Made by a program: the position numbers and the translations under genes | DNA from: DASQUP01 sp035641235 | GTDB taxonomy: Bacteria > Actinomycetota > CADDZG01 > WHSQ01 | Assembly (NCBI GenBank): GCA_035641235.1 | Contig: DASQUP010000055.1 | Location: forward strand, 1-37,572 | DNA length: 37,572 bases | Direction: 5' to 3' | The notes under the pieces: generated by a model | Told to the model about the DNA's origin: nothing | The model's database searches: none | The model's input: only the letters and a program-made list of their open reading frames with translations | Part shown: positions 7,333 to 13,842 of the stretch, one piece after another | Layout of the letters: every line of letters begins with the position of its first letter | How positions within the stretch are numbered: the stretch's first letter is position 1

Positions 7333-7348
7333 TTGACCGTGTGGTCAA
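7333..7348. promoter_or_regulatory. TetR-like operator, copy 2 (TTGACCGTGTGGTCAA)
   Basis: A perfect inverted repeat, TTGACC-GTGT-GGTCAA, in the same divergent intergenic region as copy 1. TATCCT at 7314-7319 lies between the two copies and could be the -10 of the plus-strand acyl-CoA dehydrogenase, so a bound regulator would block that promoter. Confidence 0.62.
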
Positions 7349-7356
7349 TGTTCGGC

Positions 7357-7377
7357 CCCATCTCCCGAAGAGATGGG
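7357..7377 (+). other. Leader hairpin upstream of acyl-CoA dehydrogenase 2
   Basis: CCCATCTC, a 5-nt loop CCGAA, and GAGATGGG form a perfect 8-bp stem ending 23 nt before ATG 7401 and just before the Shine-Dalgarno sequence. It could be a second operator or an RNA structure; nothing decides between these. Confidence 0.4.
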
Positions 7378-7400
7378 TGCCGGCCTAGCTTGGAGGAGCG

Positions 7401-8591
7401 ATGGAATTCACCCTGTCGGAAGAGCAGCTCGAGCTGAAGAAGTGGGCACACGAGTTCGCCGAGAAGGAGATCCGACCCGTCGCACACATCTACGACGAGT
7501 CGGAGGAGTTCCCCTGGCCCGTCGTGAAGAAGGCCGCCGAAGCGGGACTGTATTCGCCGGAGATCTACATGCAGTCGCAGCAGGATCCCAGTGGATTGAC
7601 CCTGCCGCTGGTGATGGAGGAGATCTTCTGGGGCTGTGCAGGAATCGGCTTGTGCATCTTCGGCACCGGACTCCCGCTGTCGGCGCTCGCCGCAGTCGGC
7701 ACTCCCGAGCAACTTTTCGAGTGGGCACCGAGGATGTTCGGCACGCCGGAGGACCCCAGGCTCGGGGCGTTTGCGGTGACGGAACCTCAGGCAGGGTCCG
7801 ACGTACGTTCGCTCAGGACGCGCGCACGCCGCGAGGGCGATGAGTGGGTGATCAACGGCACGAAGGTCTTCATAACCAACGGCGGCCACGCCGACGTCTA
7901 CGTAGTTGTTGCCACAGTTGATCCCGATCTCGGACATCGCGGACAGGCTTCGTTCATCATCTCGAAAGACGATCCGGGGATCCGTCCCGGCAAAAAGGAG
8001 AAGAAACTCGGCATCCGTGCCTCCGACACATCCGAGGTGCTTCTCGAGGACTGCCGGATCCCGCTGGATCGCGTACTCGGCGGCATGGACCGACTCGAGA
8101 AGAAACTCGACTCGGCGCGCCGAGGCGAGTCCACCGGACGTTCCTCTGCTGCGTTGCGCACATTCGAGGTCACTCGGCCCTCAGTCGCATCTCAAGCCGT
8201 GGGGATCGCCAGGGCGGCGCTGGAGTTTGCGATCGACTATTCGAAGGACCGCAACTCCTTCGGAGTCCCCATCTCACAGCACCAATCGATCCAGAACCAT
8301 CTGGCCGAAATGGCCGTCGAGGTCGAGGCCTCCCGGCTACTCGTTTATCGGGCCGCGTGGATGGCGGCATCGGGACAACCCTTTGAAAAGGCCGAGGGAT
8401 CGATGTCGAAGCTGAAGGCAGGTGAGACAGCGGTTAGAGTCACCGATCTCGCGATTCAGATTCTCGGTGGTTACGGCTACATAAAGGACTTCCCGGTAGA
8501 GAAGTGGCACCGCGACGCGAAGATCTACACGATCTTCGAGGGCACCTCGGAGATCCAACGGATGGTCATCGCTCGCGCTCTGATTTCATAG
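7401..8591 (+). CDS. Acyl-CoA dehydrogenase 2
   Basis: 396 residues. Family motifs include AFAVTEPQAGSDVRSL, WVINGTKVFITNGGHAD, GYGYIKDFPVEKWHRDAK and the catalytic Glu in IFEGTSEIQRM. Compared with the other copy it has an extra charged stretch near residues 228-258 (GGMDRLEKKLDSARRGEST) ahead of the C-terminal helical domain. It starts at ATG 7401 with a strong GGAGGAG just upstream. It is divergent from the other acyl-CoA dehydrogenase across paired TetR-like operators and is followed 16 nt later by a thioesterase, so the pair probably forms an operon. It may act on a medium-chain, branched or bulkier acyl-CoA; the sequence does not settle which. Confidence 0.93.
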   Translation: MEFTLSEEQLELKKWAHEFAEKEIRPVAHIYDESEEFPWPVVKKAAEAGLYSPEIYMQSQQDPSGLTLPLVMEEIFWGCAGIGLCIFGTGLPLSALAAVGTPEQLFEWAPRMFGTPEDPRLGAFAVTEPQAGSDVRSLRTRARREGDEWVINGTKVFITNGGHADVYVVVATVDPDLGHRGQASFIISKDDPGIRPGKKEKKLGIRASDTSEVLLEDCRIPLDRVLGGMDRLEKKLDSARRGESTGRSSAALRTFEVTRPSVASQAVGIARAALEFAIDYSKDRNSFGVPISQHQSIQNHLAEMAVEVEASRLLVYRAAWMAASGQPFEKAEGSMSKLKAGETAVRVTDLAIQILGGYGYIKDFPVEKWHRDAKIYTIFEGTSEIQRMVIARALIS

Positions 8592-8607
8592 GCCCTCGGA
8601 CCCGAGC

Positions 8608-9405
8608 ATGACGCGTTTCGATCGCGACACCGCGCTCGAACGCGTCGGGCCAGACGAATTCACCGGCAGGGTCGATCGCGGGTGGTGGGTGGTGAACGCC
8701 CCCAACGGCGGATACCTCGCTTCGATCATGCTGCGCGCGCTGACCATGACCGTCGACGATCCGGAGCGCTCGCCACGGTCGTTGACCGTGCACTACATGC
8801 GTCCGGCCGTCGAGGGTCCGCTGACGATCCACACGACCGTCGAACGCGCCGGTCGCTCGCTATCGACGGTTTCTGCGCGCCTCTACCAGGGCGACACGTA
8901 TGTCGCCAAAGCACTGGCCGCGTTTTCACACCGGTTCCCGGCGATCGAGTTCAGCGACGCGCAAATGCCGGATGTACCGGGGTCGGACGTTGCACCCGAA
9001 CCGCCCAATCTCGAGGGCAGGATGCCGCCAATCTTCGACCGTATGGACTATCGCTTCGCTTACGGCGACCTGCCGTTTTCGGGCTCCGACAGGTCCGTGA
9101 TCGGTGCGTGGATGAGGTTGAAGAATGGTCGCGCGCCCGACCCACTGCTGGTTCCCACTCTTGCGGACGGATGTCCGCCATCCATTTTCGGACGCCTGAG
9201 CGAACCCATCCCCGCGCCGACCATCGACCTCACGGTGCACTTTCGCAACCCCCTGGCCTTGGAGGACGCGGATCCCGACGACTTCTTGTTCGCCGTCTTC
9301 AGGTCGCGCGTCGGGGCCGAGGGTTTCTTCGAGGAGGACGGCGAGATCTATAGCAAAACCGGCATACTGCTGGCCCAATCCCGGCAGCTGGCGCTACTGC
9401 GCTAG
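8608..9405 (+). CDS. Acyl-CoA thioesterase, double hot-dog (TesB-like) family
   Basis: 265 residues. The N-terminal half has the hot-dog signature WWVVNAPNGGYLASIMLRAL and SLTVHYMRPAVEGPLTIHTTVERAGRSLSTVSARLYQG. The C-terminal half carries the second hot-dog with APTIDLTVHFRNPLA and FEEDGEIYSKTGILLAQSRQLAL. This is the thioesterase II-like (4HBT_3) layout found widely in actinobacteria. It probably hydrolyses acyl-CoA to free acid and CoA, relieving CoA sequestration beside the dehydrogenase in front of it. The start at 8608 is 16 nt after the preceding stop and has only a weak ribosome site, so translation may be coupled. The gene ends in a hairpin that spans its stop codon. Confidence 0.85.
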   Translation: MTRFDRDTALERVGPDEFTGRVDRGWWVVNAPNGGYLASIMLRALTMTVDDPERSPRSLTVHYMRPAVEGPLTIHTTVERAGRSLSTVSARLYQGDTYVAKALAAFSHRFPAIEFSDAQMPDVPGSDVAPEPPNLEGRMPPIFDRMDYRFAYGDLPFSGSDRSVIGAWMRLKNGRAPDPLLVPTLADGCPPSIFGRLSEPIPAPTIDLTVHFRNPLALEDADPDDFLFAVFRSRVGAEGFFEEDGEIYSKTGILLAQSRQLALLR

Positions 9406-9418
9406 CGCGGCCGTTTTT
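9391..9418 (+). terminator. Intrinsic terminator spanning the thioesterase stop codon
   Basis: GCGCTA (9391-9396), a 6-nt loop, and TAGCGC (9403-9408) make a 6-bp stem in which the stop codon TAG is part of the right arm. TTTTT follows at 9414-9418. This is the nearest thing to a canonical intrinsic terminator in the window. Confidence 0.5.
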
Positions 9419-9520
9419 CACTCCCCCGCCGGGGTATCGCTCGGCTAGCGCCTCGGCCAGTGATGTTTGCGAACCCTACCGACGTTGCTGGTCGAGGCAC
9501 CAGTACAACGGTGTGCCGGC

Positions 9521-9529
9521 AAAGGAGGT
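9521..9529 (+). promoter_or_regulatory. Strong Shine-Dalgarno (AAAGGAGGT) fixing the start at 9536
   Basis: AAAGGAGGT is a near-perfect anti-16S match, 6 nt before ATG 9536. The same frame is open to 9467, but this site decides the start. It contrasts with the many genes here that lack any ribosome site and suggests high expression. Confidence 0.8.
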
Positions 9530-9535
9530 CAACCC

Positions 9536-9802
9536 ATGCCTAAGAAACACGGTCCGGGAGTCAAAGACAGCAAGCAATACGAAGCGCTCCGAAAGCAGGG
9601 GGAGAGCAAAGAGAAGGCGGCGCGGATCGCGAATGCGTCCGCAGGTTCCTCCCGGTCGCAAGTCGGCCGAAAAGGCGGCGGCGGCGAGAGCTACGAGGAG
9701 AGATCGCTCCACGATTTGCGCAAGCGGGCCGCGGAGATCGGCATCGAGGGCCGCAGTCGAATGAGCAAGAAGCAACTGATCGAAGCGCTTCGTAACCACT
9801 GA
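9536..9802 (+). CDS. Small basic protein with Rho-termination-factor N-terminal-like domain
   Basis: 88 residues. The N-terminal half is lysine-rich (MPKKHGPGVKDSKQYEALRKQGESKEKAA...), then comes a Gly/Ser linker with GGGGESYEERS, and the C-terminal 40 residues form a Rho-N/SAP-like motif: SLHDLRKRAAEIGIEG, then MSKKQLIEALRNH. Such small proteins are common in actinobacteria and are assumed to bind nucleic acid; the role is not established and I do not assign one. The consensus ribosome site points to abundant expression, perhaps as a DNA- or RNA-binding stress protein. It converges with the RsbW-like gene at 9893. Confidence 0.8.
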   Translation: MPKKHGPGVKDSKQYEALRKQGESKEKAARIANASAGSSRSQVGRKGGGGESYEERSLHDLRKRAAEIGIEGRSRMSKKQLIEALRNH

Positions 9803-9892
9803 CGCGCGGCAATTGCAGAAGTTACGTTTGGCACAGGACGACACATGTTGTGGTTTGGTGATCTTCCCCGGCGCGCCGGGACCAGCGGGTGA

Positions 9893-10288
9893 CTAGCGGT
9901 TGGCCGGCTCGCGCCGGTCGAATTCGAACCATACGTTGGTGAGGTTCTCGGTCCGCCATCCCCACCGGTTCGCCACTTCTCCCACCATGCCCAGCCCTCG
10001 TCCCGATGTGTCGAGTGGACGGGGATTCTTCACTCGGGGACCGGCGATTCCCTCGCCCGGATCACTTACCTCGACACGTACAGCATCTCCCTGAACCGAG
10101 ATCCTGAGAGCGACCTTGCCCTTTCCTTCCGCGTGAACCACCGCGTTCGTAACCAGCTCGTTCGCCAACAGGATGAGATCGTGCATGCGGTCGGCAGAAA
10201 GGGGGATGTCGAGGCCTGCCATCCAAGTGCGAGCGCGTCGGGCCGCCTCGGGGCTCCTGGGAAGCTTTATCTCAAAGGTTCCAGGCAC
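9893..10288 (-). CDS. RsbW/SpoIIAB-like ATP-binding regulator (HATPase_c_2)
   Basis: 131 residues, a single GHKL ATPase domain. The N-box is LANELVTNAVVHA (about 42-54), the G1 box VSDPGEGIAGPR and the G2 box GRGLGMVGEVANRWGW. Proteins of this size in actinobacteria are serine kinase/anti-sigma factors that bind a SigB/SigF-type sigma factor and phosphorylate an anti-sigma antagonist. No cognate sigma or antagonist gene is adjacent, so its partner is unknown. GTG 10288 has GGTGGA 6 nt upstream. The 178-bp gap behind it (10289-10466) must hold its promoter, but I see no clear element beyond a weak TTGTT/AACAA repeat. Confidence 0.85.
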   Translation of the reverse strand: MPGTFEIKLPRSPEAARRARTWMAGLDIPLSADRMHDLILLANELVTNAVVHAEGKGKVALRISVQGDAVRVEVSDPGEGIAGPRVKNPRPLDTSGRGLGMVGEVANRWGWRTENLTNVWFEFDRREPANR

Positions 10289-10466
10289 GTTCCGTCCACC
10301 ATCAGTCTCTCGGATTCAGTCATTGGAGCCGCCACCTTGTTGCGAAACAAGCTTCCAAGTGTCACTGTCGCCCACTACTTTATGTCCAGTTAGAACAATT
10401 CCGGCGTCATGTCCGCCTTCTGATGCAATGAGTATCCCCCAGGGCGCCGGCATCGCACCACGGCGC

Positions 10467-12134
10467 TCACTCGATGACGGCGAGAGTTTCACCCGCCCTA
10501 ACCACCCCTCCGCTCACCGCCCGAATATCCACGATGGATCCCGTGCGCGGTGCCACCACCACGGTCTCCATCTTCATTGCCTCGATGGTCATCAGTGGAT
10601 CGCCCGCCGACACCACGCCTCCCGCCTCAACTAGAACGGAAAGGATTGTTCCCTGCATGGGCGCCCTCACCTCGCCGGTTGCCGCCGTCGAGTGAACCGC
10701 TGCCGATGCGGAGGCGGACATGCTGGGATGCCACAGACGTATCGACCGACCTTCGAACCTCAGCGCGCCCTCAACGGCTGCGCCCGAAAGTGTTTCGAGA
10801 ACAGCGCTGGCCTCGACGGTGGCCGTGGAGTGGTCGCCGCGGACGAACTCCCTGTGGTCGAGAAGAAGTAGGTGCGCTGGAATGGTGGTTTCTATCCCGC
10901 CGACGACAAAGGCGCGCAGACCTTCGAGCATTCGAAGACGGGCTTCCTCTCGGTTTTCGCCCCACACAATCAGTTTGGCAATCAGTGAGTCGTAATCACC
11001 CGGAACTTCGTCTCCCTTTTTGTAGCCGGAATCGACGCGGAGATGCGGTCCGAACGGCTCCTCATACGAGTGGAGGACGCCCGGTGATGGCGCAAAACCA
11101 CGCGCCGGGTCCTCGGCATTGATTCGGCACTCGATCGCATGACCTGTGGGCTGTAGGTCCGACTGCGAGAAGTCGAGCCCTTCTCCAGTTGCAATGCGCA
11201 GCTGACACTCGACGAGGTCGCGCCCGTACACCTCCTCGGTAACGGTGTGCTCGACCTGGAGCCTCGAGTTCACCTCGAGAAAGAAAAAGTTGCCATCGTC
11301 GTCGGCCAACATCTCAACCGTTCCGGCATTGACGTATCCGCTCGCTTTTGACAGGGCGACGGCCGCGTTCCCCATCTCGTCCGCCCGCTCGGACCAGAGC
11401 GGTGGCGGAGTCTCCTCCACGAGCTTCTGGTGGCGGCGTTGCAGCGAGCAGTCGCGCACGCCGAGCCACATTGCCTCGTTTTCAGTTGGGGCCAACAATT
11501 GCACCTCAAGATGTTTGGGGGAATCGAGGTAACGCTCGACGTAGACGGCAGTCGACCCGAAGTAAGCGGACGCTTCCCGCCGCGCGGAATCGAGCGCATC
11601 CTGGATCTCGCTCTCGGAGCGCACTATCTTGAGCCCCCGACCACCCCCTCCTCCGGACGCCTTCACAGCGATTGGGTAGCCGCTTTCGCTCGCGAACTCT
11701 CTGATCGCGACAACGTCGTCGACTTCATGAAGGAGGCCGGGAACGACAGGGACGCCCGCATCCGAAGCGATGCGGCGCGCCGAGATCTTGTCCCCCAATG
11801 CCCGGATGGCGTCGGCCGGTGGACCAATCCACTTCAGCCCAGCCGCCTCGACGGCTGCTGCAAAGTCCGCGTTTTCCGCAAGGAAGCCGTAGCCAGGATG
11901 GATCGCTTGAGCACCGGTTTGCAGGGACGCATCGATTATTCGATCCATGTTGAGGTACGTATCCGCAGAGGTACGCCCCGGCAACCGGACGGTCTCGGTG
12001 GCAACGGCCACATGAAGCGCGTGTTCGTCGACATCGGAGTGGACTGCAACACTCGCCACGCCAAGCCGCGCACACGTGCGCGCTACCCGCACGGCAATCT
12101 CGCCCCGGTTCGCAACCAGGATCTTGTCGAACAT
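10467..12134 (-). CDS. Acyl-CoA carboxylase alpha subunit (biotin carboxylase + biotin carrier), probably methylcrotonyl-CoA
   Basis: 555 residues. Biotin carboxylase N-domain 1-110 (ILVANRGEIAVRVARTCARLG), ATP-grasp about 115-320 (glycine-rich KASGGGGGRGLKIV, CSLQRRHQKLVEETP, FFFLEVNSRLQVEHTVTE), C-domain about 335-440, and a biotinyl domain at about 490-555 with the biotinylated Lys in EAMKMET. The linker is short, so the protein is smaller than many AccA types (about 600-660). It fixes bicarbonate onto biotin for the carboxyltransferase. It starts 2 nt after the HMG-CoA lyase-like stop and is the last gene of the four-gene operon. Operon partners suggest 3-methylcrotonyl-CoA as substrate; this is inference. 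Confidence 0.92.
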   Translation of the reverse strand: MFDKILVANRGEIAVRVARTCARLGVASVAVHSDVDEHALHVAVATETVRLPGRTSADTYLNMDRIIDASLQTGAQAIHPGYGFLAENADFAAAVEAAGLKWIGPPADAIRALGDKISARRIASDAGVPVVPGLLHEVDDVVAIREFASESGYPIAVKASGGGGGRGLKIVRSESEIQDALDSARREASAYFGSTAVYVERYLDSPKHLEVQLLAPTENEAMWLGVRDCSLQRRHQKLVEETPPPLWSERADEMGNAAVALSKASGYVNAGTVEMLADDDGNFFFLEVNSRLQVEHTVTEEVYGRDLVECQLRIATGEGLDFSQSDLQPTGHAIECRINAEDPARGFAPSPGVLHSYEEPFGPHLRVDSGYKKGDEVPGDYDSLIAKLIVWGENREEARLRMLEGLRAFVVGGIETTIPAHLLLLDHREFVRGDHSTATVEASAVLETLSGAAVEGALRFEGRSIRLWHPSMSASASAAVHSTAATGEVRAPMQGTILSVLVEAGGVVSAGDPLMTIEAMKMETVVVAPRTGSIVDIRAVSGGVVRAGETLAVIE

Positions 12135-12136
12135 CG

Positions 12137-13063
12137 TTAGCGCGCCTGAGTGACCGGTCCTGCAACAACCGACCGAGGACCGGCTTTGAGGACCTTGCTC
12201 GGAAGTTCCCCCGCCACCAAACTCTGAGCCAGGCGCGCGGCTGCGAGCAGCCGGTCCAGATCCACACCCGTGGACACATCCATGTCCTCCAGCATATGGA
12301 CGAGGTCCTCTGTGGCGATGTTGCCCGTTGCCCCCGCGGCGAAGGGACTCCCGCCCATTCCGCCGACCGATGCATCGAAATATTCGACCCCCTCGAACAG
12401 CGCAGCCACAGCATTGGCAAGTCCTGTTCCGCGCGTGTCGTGGAAGTGCATATTGAGCGTCAATTCTGGGATATCGGAGCGCAGGGCACCGACGAGTTCG
12501 GCGACCCGCCGAGGTGTCCCCATGCCCGTGGTGTCGCCGTATGAGATCGCCTTGATACCGAGTCCGGTGATGCGCCGGGAGAGTTCGACGACTCTGTTGG
12601 GAGCTACGTCACCTTCGTATGGACATCCGAACGAAGTCGAGATCGTCGCCTCCACCGGAATTCCGGCCGCCTCCCCGATCTTCGCCACCTCCGCCACATC
12701 CGTCATCGACTCTTCGACCGTCTTGCGGACGTTGCGAAGGTTGTACGAGTCGGTGGCGGCGATGAAGACCTGCATTCCGTCGACGCGGGACTCCGCGGCG
12801 ATCTCGGCCCCGCGCCCGTTTGGCACCAATGCGGAATAGAAGACGTTGGGATTGCGCCTTATCCCTTCCCACACATCCTTTGCATCCGCCATCTGGGGGA
12901 CGGCCTTGGGCGAGACAAAACTGACCGCCTCGATCAGTCGGAGACCCGTTTCGCTGAGGAGATCGATCAGCCGTATCTTGTCGGCGGTCGAGATCTCGGC
13001 CCGCTCGCTTTGAATGCCATCGCGGGGACCGACCTCACGAATGCGAACTGCGCCGGCACTCAT
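12137..13063 (-). CDS. HMG-CoA lyase-like protein, catalytic Cys replaced by Ser
   Basis: 308 residues, TIM-barrel lyase of the HMGL-like family. VREVGPRDGIQSE-type N-terminus supplies Arg14 and Asp15, EAVSFVSPKAVPQM is conserved, and HFHDTRGTGLANAVAAL supplies metal ligands His206 and His208. The lid motif reads GGMGGSPFAAGATGNIATEDLVHML: true HMG-CoA lyases have Cys in GGCP, here it is Ser239 (codon AGT, read clearly). The enzyme would split HMG-CoA to acetyl-CoA and acetoacetate, the last step of leucine breakdown, but the Ser leaves activity or substrate open. ATG 13063 overlaps the hydratase stop (ATGA) and has GGAG 6 nt upstream, which also rules out longer starts. Confidence 0.87.
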   Translation of the reverse strand: MSAGAVRIREVGPRDGIQSERAEISTADKIRLIDLLSETGLRLIEAVSFVSPKAVPQMADAKDVWEGIRRNPNVFYSALVPNGRGAEIAAESRVDGMQVFIAATDSYNLRNVRKTVEESMTDVAEVAKIGEAAGIPVEATISTSFGCPYEGDVAPNRVVELSRRITGLGIKAISYGDTTGMGTPRRVAELVGALRSDIPELTLNMHFHDTRGTGLANAVAALFEGVEYFDASVGGMGGSPFAAGATGNIATEDLVHMLEDMDVSTGVDLDRLLAAARLAQSLVAGELPSKVLKAGPRSVVAGPVTQAR

Positions 13064-13842
13064 CGGTTGCTCCAATTCGGCGCGCGTTTCTCGTTGAATG
13101 CAGCGATGCCTTCCGTTCGGTCCTCGGTGACGATCACACGCTCCCACGCCGCGTGCTCGAGCTCCTCGCCGTCTTCGATCGAGGAGCCTGCGGCGGCTTC
13201 GATCGCACGTTTGGCCTCCCGGACGGCCACCGGAGACGAGCGGCAAACATCGCGTGCGAGTTCAATTGCTTCGCCGTCGAGGCGCTCTGCAGGCACCAGG
13301 CGGGAGACAAGTCCCATCTCCTGGCCCTCCTCGGCCGAGAAGCGCCGGCCCGTGAATATCAGCTCCTTGGCGCGCGCCATCCCAGCCTTGTGAGTAAGAA
13401 GTTGGGTCCCCCCGCCGGCGGGAATCAAACCGACGCGCGCCTCAGGAAGCCCGAGCATCGTCCCTGGGGCGGCAACGATGAAGTCACACGAGAGGGCGAG
13501 TTCGAAGCCACCCCCGAGAGCGAAACCAAACACAGCCGCAATAGTCGGCTGGGGCATGGATCGAAGGGCGCCAAACATCCCCCTGATCTGTTTGCGGTTG
13601 GAGTAGAAGTCCTCAAGCGTGAAGGATGACCTTTCTTTGAGGTCCGCGCCGACGCAAAACGCTTTATCACCCTCGGCTCGGAGCACCATGACCCAGATGT
13701 CCGGCCGCGACCCCACTTCACGAAACGCTGAAGTGAGCTGTTCTGCAACGCTTCCAGAGATTGCGTTGAGCGCCTCGGGCCGGTTCAAAGTGACGATTCC
13801 GATTGCGTCCTCGACGTCGAGCGACACCATGGCCGAGGTCAT
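13060..13842 (-). CDS. Enoyl-CoA hydratase/isomerase family, candidate methylglutaconyl-CoA hydratase
   Basis: 260 residues, crotonase fold. The oxyanion-hole and catalytic regions are GADLKERSSF, then FALGGGFELALSCDF with Glu114 and LGLPEARVGLIPAGGGTQLL with Glu134. Both glutamates used for hydration are present, so a hydratase is more likely than a glutamate-lacking crotonase relative. Its place between a carboxyltransferase and an HMG-CoA lyase-like gene points to 3-methylglutaconyl-CoA hydration (LiuC/AUH role), which is inferred from context. Its ATG overlaps the carboxyltransferase stop and its own TGA overlaps the lyase ATG, both as ATGA. An internal ATG at 13830 is possible but has no ribosome site. 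Confidence 0.9.
   Translation of the reverse strand: MTSAMVSLDVEDAIGIVTLNRPEALNAISGSVAEQLTSAFREVGSRPDIWVMVLRAEGDKAFCVGADLKERSSFTLEDFYSNRKQIRGMFGALRSMPQPTIAAVFGFALGGGFELALSCDFIVAAPGTMLGLPEARVGLIPAGGGTQLLTHKAGMARAKELIFTGRRFSAEEGQEMGLVSRLVPAERLDGEAIELARDVCRSSPVAVREAKRAIEAAAGSSIEDGEELEHAAWERVIVTEDRTEGIAAFNEKRAPNWSNR

Noticed and set aside
9867..9880. Perfect palindrome CCCGGCGCGCCGGG between convergent genes
   Set aside because: It has no loop, so it is not a hairpin terminator, and GGCGCGCC-type palindromes recur many times in this GC-rich window, including inside genes.
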